Below, piece by piece: positions 5,082-6,808 of a stretch of DNA of 6,808 bases; positions within the stretch are counted from its first letter, which is position 1, and every line of letters begins with the position of its first letter. Below the pieces are notes generated by a model, which saw nothing but the letters and a program-made list of their open reading frames with translations, was not told the origin of the DNA and did no database searches. The position numbers and the translations under genes are program-made. The DNA is taken from contig WTIG01000107.1 in NCBI GenBank assembly GCA_011522825.1, positions 1 to 6,808 on the forward strand, read 5' to 3'. This DNA comes from Puniceicoccaceae bacterium. GTDB taxonomy: Bacteria > Verrucomicrobiota > Verrucomicrobiia > Opitutales > Coraliomargaritaceae.

Positions 5082-6437
5082 ATGCGAATCGATCGTTATA
5101 TAGCACAAAATAGAGTCATTGATATTGAGAGTCATGATTTTAAAGGTGCTTTAGAAGAGTTGCTCGATGTGTGTGAATTACCAAAAGCGACTCGTATTAA
5201 AAAGTCTGATTTGATGGAAGAGTTGTTGGATCGGGAAACTCAAATGACAACTTACTTAGGCAATGGAGTTTGTTTACCGCATGCTCGTGTCAAAATGAAA
5301 CGCCCTTATATGATTGCAGTCGGCCGTTGTCCCAAAGGTTTAGAATTTAAAGGGCAGAGGGATTACCCAGAGATTCGTTATCTATTTTTATTATTAGCTG
5401 CAGAAAATGCCCGTAGCTATTTGTACGGCTTGGCCGCACTGGCAAGAGTCTTTCAAGACAATGCACAAATGGCTCGATTAGCGAGTGCTCAGTCTTTGAT
5501 TGAGTTTAAACGAGAATTAAAGTCCGTTTTTGGAGGGCAGGGACGAACCACCATTCAGGGGCATAATCGATTTAATTTCTTAATGCTTAAAGAGGCGGCA
5601 AAGATCGCTAAGGGTTCTAATTGTTCCTCGGTTGTCGTATTTGGTGATACCTTCGGAGGTGGGATTGAGATTGGTGATTTCTTTAATGGTTTTAAGACGG
5701 TTCTGATTGCTCATGGTAGCTCTGAGGCGATTAAGCTTAAAGATAAAATTGATGCAGTTTTGCCGGTTCGTGCTTACAGCCAACAGCGATTGTCTCAATT
5801 GAGAAGTGCCGTTTTGATTGGTTTAGCCAGAGGTGTCTTCAAAAGTACAGATCGTTTGTGTTGTATTGGAGGGATTCCACAGAGTAATCAATTTGATAGT
5901 GTTGTTGTGGTGGACATTGATCGTGAGTTTAGGTCTTTGTTAATTGATCGCTCAGATGTATTGCCTTCAAATGTTTTACCTGAAGTGGTTGAGCGTGTGT
6001 TGGGAATTGCCACAGAATTGGCCATGGAAGGTCGGGAAGGGCATTCAGTTGGCTGCTTATTCACAATCGGTAGTGCCGATAAAATTAATCAATATACAAA
6101 ACCATTAATTCTAAATCCGTTTCACGGATACGATGAAGAGGATCGAAATATACTGAATCCATTTATGGATGAAACGGTTAAGGAATTATCAACGATTGAT
6201 GGGGCTTTTGTTATTCGAGGTGATGGAGTTTTACTTTCGGCAGGGTCATTGATCCATGCTCCAGATTATAACCATCGTTTGCCTAGTGGTTATGGAAGTC
6301 GTCATGCCGCTGCTGCAGCCATAACTAGCGTGGTTGATTGCTTATGCGTAGTTGTCTCAAGTAGCACGGGTCAGGTTTCATTATTCCGAAAAGGAGAGAT
6401 GCTTCCTTTGATTGAAAAAAGCTTTGTTCAACGCTGA
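5082..6437 (+). CDS. PTS EIIA - PK_C-like - DAC fusion, probable c-di-AMP synthase (DacZ-like)
   Basis: A soluble 451-residue protein with three parts and no signal peptide or membrane segment. Residues about 1-150 resemble a fructose/mannitol/Ntr-type PTS EIIA domain: GNGVCLPHARV (60-70) holds the phospho-accepting H67. Residues about 163-290 resemble the pyruvate-kinase-C-terminal-like domain found before DAC in archaeal DacZ, with KEAAKIAKGSNCSSVVVFGDT (start 170), then LSQLRSAVLIGLARGVFKSTD (start 238) and CIGGIPQSNQFDSVVVVDI (start 261). Residues about 295-445 are a DisA_N/DAC domain: DGA (373-375) and GSRHAAAAAIT (405-415), followed by VVVSSSTGQVSLF. DAC enzymes condense two ATP to cyclic di-AMP. 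The third residue of the usual RHR motif is alanine here. Control by PTS phosphorylation at H67 is inference. The helix-hairpin DNA-binding part of DisA is absent. The gene starts without a Shine-Dalgarno sequence and precedes trpA by 59 bases. Family call is strong; middle domain from remembered family patterns is moderate. Confidence 0.88.
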   Translation: MRIDRYIAQNRVIDIESHDFKGALEELLDVCELPKATRIKKSDLMEELLDRETQMTTYLGNGVCLPHARVKMKRPYMIAVGRCPKGLEFKGQRDYPEIRYLFLLLAAENARSYLYGLAALARVFQDNAQMARLASAQSLIEFKRELKSVFGGQGRTTIQGHNRFNFLMLKEAAKIAKGSNCSSVVVFGDTFGGGIEIGDFFNGFKTVLIAHGSSEAIKLKDKIDAVLPVRAYSQQRLSQLRSAVLIGLARGVFKSTDRLCCIGGIPQSNQFDSVVVVDIDREFRSLLIDRSDVLPSNVLPEVVERVLGIATELAMEGREGHSVGCLFTIGSADKINQYTKPLILNPFHGYDEEDRNILNPFMDETVKELSTIDGAFVIRGDGVLLSAGSLIHAPDYNHRLPSGYGSRHAAAAAITSVVDCLCVVVSSSTGQVSLFRKGEMLPLIEKSFVQR

Positions 6438-6468
6438 TTCGCCTTAAGTGCAGTTTTTTGTTGCAATC

Positions 6469-6474
6469 AAGGGG
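6469..6474 (+). promoter_or_regulatory. Shine-Dalgarno-like AAGGGG before a leader frame
   Basis: AAGGGG can pair with the 16S tail (one G-U pair) and lies 9 bases before ATG 6484, an ideal distance. It is 22 bases before the trpA GTG (6497), too far to serve it directly. It therefore points to initiation at the short frame 6484-6507. Confidence 0.35.
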
Positions 6475-6483
6475 ATTAAAAAA

Positions 6484-6507
6484 ATGAATCATAACTGTGA
6501 ATTCTAG
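6484..6507 (+). CDS. Possible 7-codon leader ORF overlapping the trpA start
   Basis: The frame MNHNCEF and stop TAG starts behind the AAGGGG site and ends 8 bases beyond the first base of the trpA GTG, in another frame. Ribosomes could terminate here and restart at trpA. It contains no tryptophan codon, so it is not a classical trp attenuator peptide. Alternatively a single-base indel could have split off the true trpA N-terminus, since removing one T at the frame end joins MNHNCEF to RIQNTFAQC. Confidence 0.25.
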   Translation: MNHNCEF

Positions 6508-6808
6508 AATCCAAAATACTTTTGCACAGTGTAAAAAAGAAGGGCGTGCCTGTTTCGTTGCTTATCTATGTGCTGGTGATCCTAATTATGAAGATTCAAT
6601 CGAGGCGTGTCGTAGTTTGATTGATTCAGGCATTGATATTTTAGAATTAGGGGTACCGTTTTCAGACCCTTTAGCCGACGGTTTAACGAATCAGCTTGCG
6701 GCTCAACGAGCGCTTGAATCAGGCATGACGAGTGAAAAAGTTTTTAAGCTAGTTGAGGCTATTCGTAGTTTTAGTTCTATTCCAATTGTATTTTATACTT
6801 ATTATAAC
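6497..6808 (+). CDS. trpA: TrpA, tryptophan synthase alpha chain (5' part, cut by window end)
   Basis: The alpha subunit cleaves indole-3-glycerol phosphate to indole and glyceraldehyde-3-phosphate, and passes indole to TrpB. The window holds the first 104 codons of an expected 260-270. The pattern is unmistakable: FVAYLCAGDPNYEDS (20-34), LELGVPFSDPLADG (49-62) with catalytic E50 and D61 (E. coli E49 and D60), and IPIVFYTYYN at the edge. LTNQLAAQRAL replaces the common PTIQRAAQRAL. I chose GTG at 6497 because NSRIQNTF aligns with the usual TrpA N-terminus; no in-frame ATG lies near. No Shine-Dalgarno sequence sits at normal distance. It follows the cyclase gene with a 59-base gap and no convincing terminator, so readthrough is possible. 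No other trp gene is visible. Confidence 0.95.
   Translation, partial: MNSRIQNTFAQCKKEGRACFVAYLCAGDPNYEDSIEACRSLIDSGIDILELGVPFSDPLADGLTNQLAAQRALESGMTSEKVFKLVEAIRSFSSIPIVFYTYYN

Noticed and set aside
6441..6472. Terminator after the cyclase gene (T-run at 6454-6459)
   Set aside because: No stable GC-rich stem precedes the T-run; the only pairing is an interrupted 4+4 base stem (CCTT/AAGG, TGCA/TGCA) that spans the T-run itself.
6501..6510. 10-base palindrome ATTCTAGAAT in the trpA start
   Set aside because: It is within coding sequence, AT-rich and short; chance is sufficient.

Overview
The window is a moderately AT-rich (about 40% G+C by eye), densely coded bacterial chromosome segment. It holds seven complete genes and the start of an eighth, and shows no mobile elements, tRNA, rRNA or CRISPR. 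The gene set, the QueE tail ending near 'PLGGD', the TrpA 'ADGLTNQLAAQRAL' segment and the three-domain diadenylate cyclase together suggest a Verrucomicrobiota (Opitutae-like) genome. That placement is inference from protein style, not proof.

The left three quarters (24-4937) is transcribed leftward. In transcription order it reads queC, queD, queE, a gamma-carbonic-anhydrase-family gene, feoA, feoB. QueD, QueE and QueC carry out three consecutive steps of 7-deazaguanine synthesis: carboxytetrahydropterin to 7-carboxy-7-deazaguanine to preQ0, the precursor of queuosine. Gaps of 6, 31 and 16 bases suggest one transcription unit that also takes in the gamma-CA gene. FeoA and FeoB form the ferrous iron uptake pair. 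They are joined by a one-base stop/start overlap (TAATG) and preceded by a Fur-box-like palindrome (2440-2454), so they are probably a separate iron-regulated unit.

The 144-base region 4938-5081 is a divergent promoter region. It contains a plausible queC promoter on the minus strand, a consensus TTGACA hexamer for the rightward gene, and two small palindromes.

The right quarter (5082-6808) is transcribed rightward. The first gene encodes a 451-residue soluble protein that I read as a PTS EIIA domain (with its phosphorylatable histidine), a pyruvate-kinase-C-terminal-like middle domain, and a diadenylate cyclase (DAC) domain. It is a c-di-AMP synthase that could receive a phosphotransferase signal, and is the most interesting object here. 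It is followed by trpA (tryptophan synthase alpha), which starts at GTG and runs off the window; a 7-codon leader frame with a good Shine-Dalgarno sequence overlaps its start.

Most starts here lack a clear Shine-Dalgarno sequence. QueD is the exception: its ribosome binding site lies in the last codons of queC.
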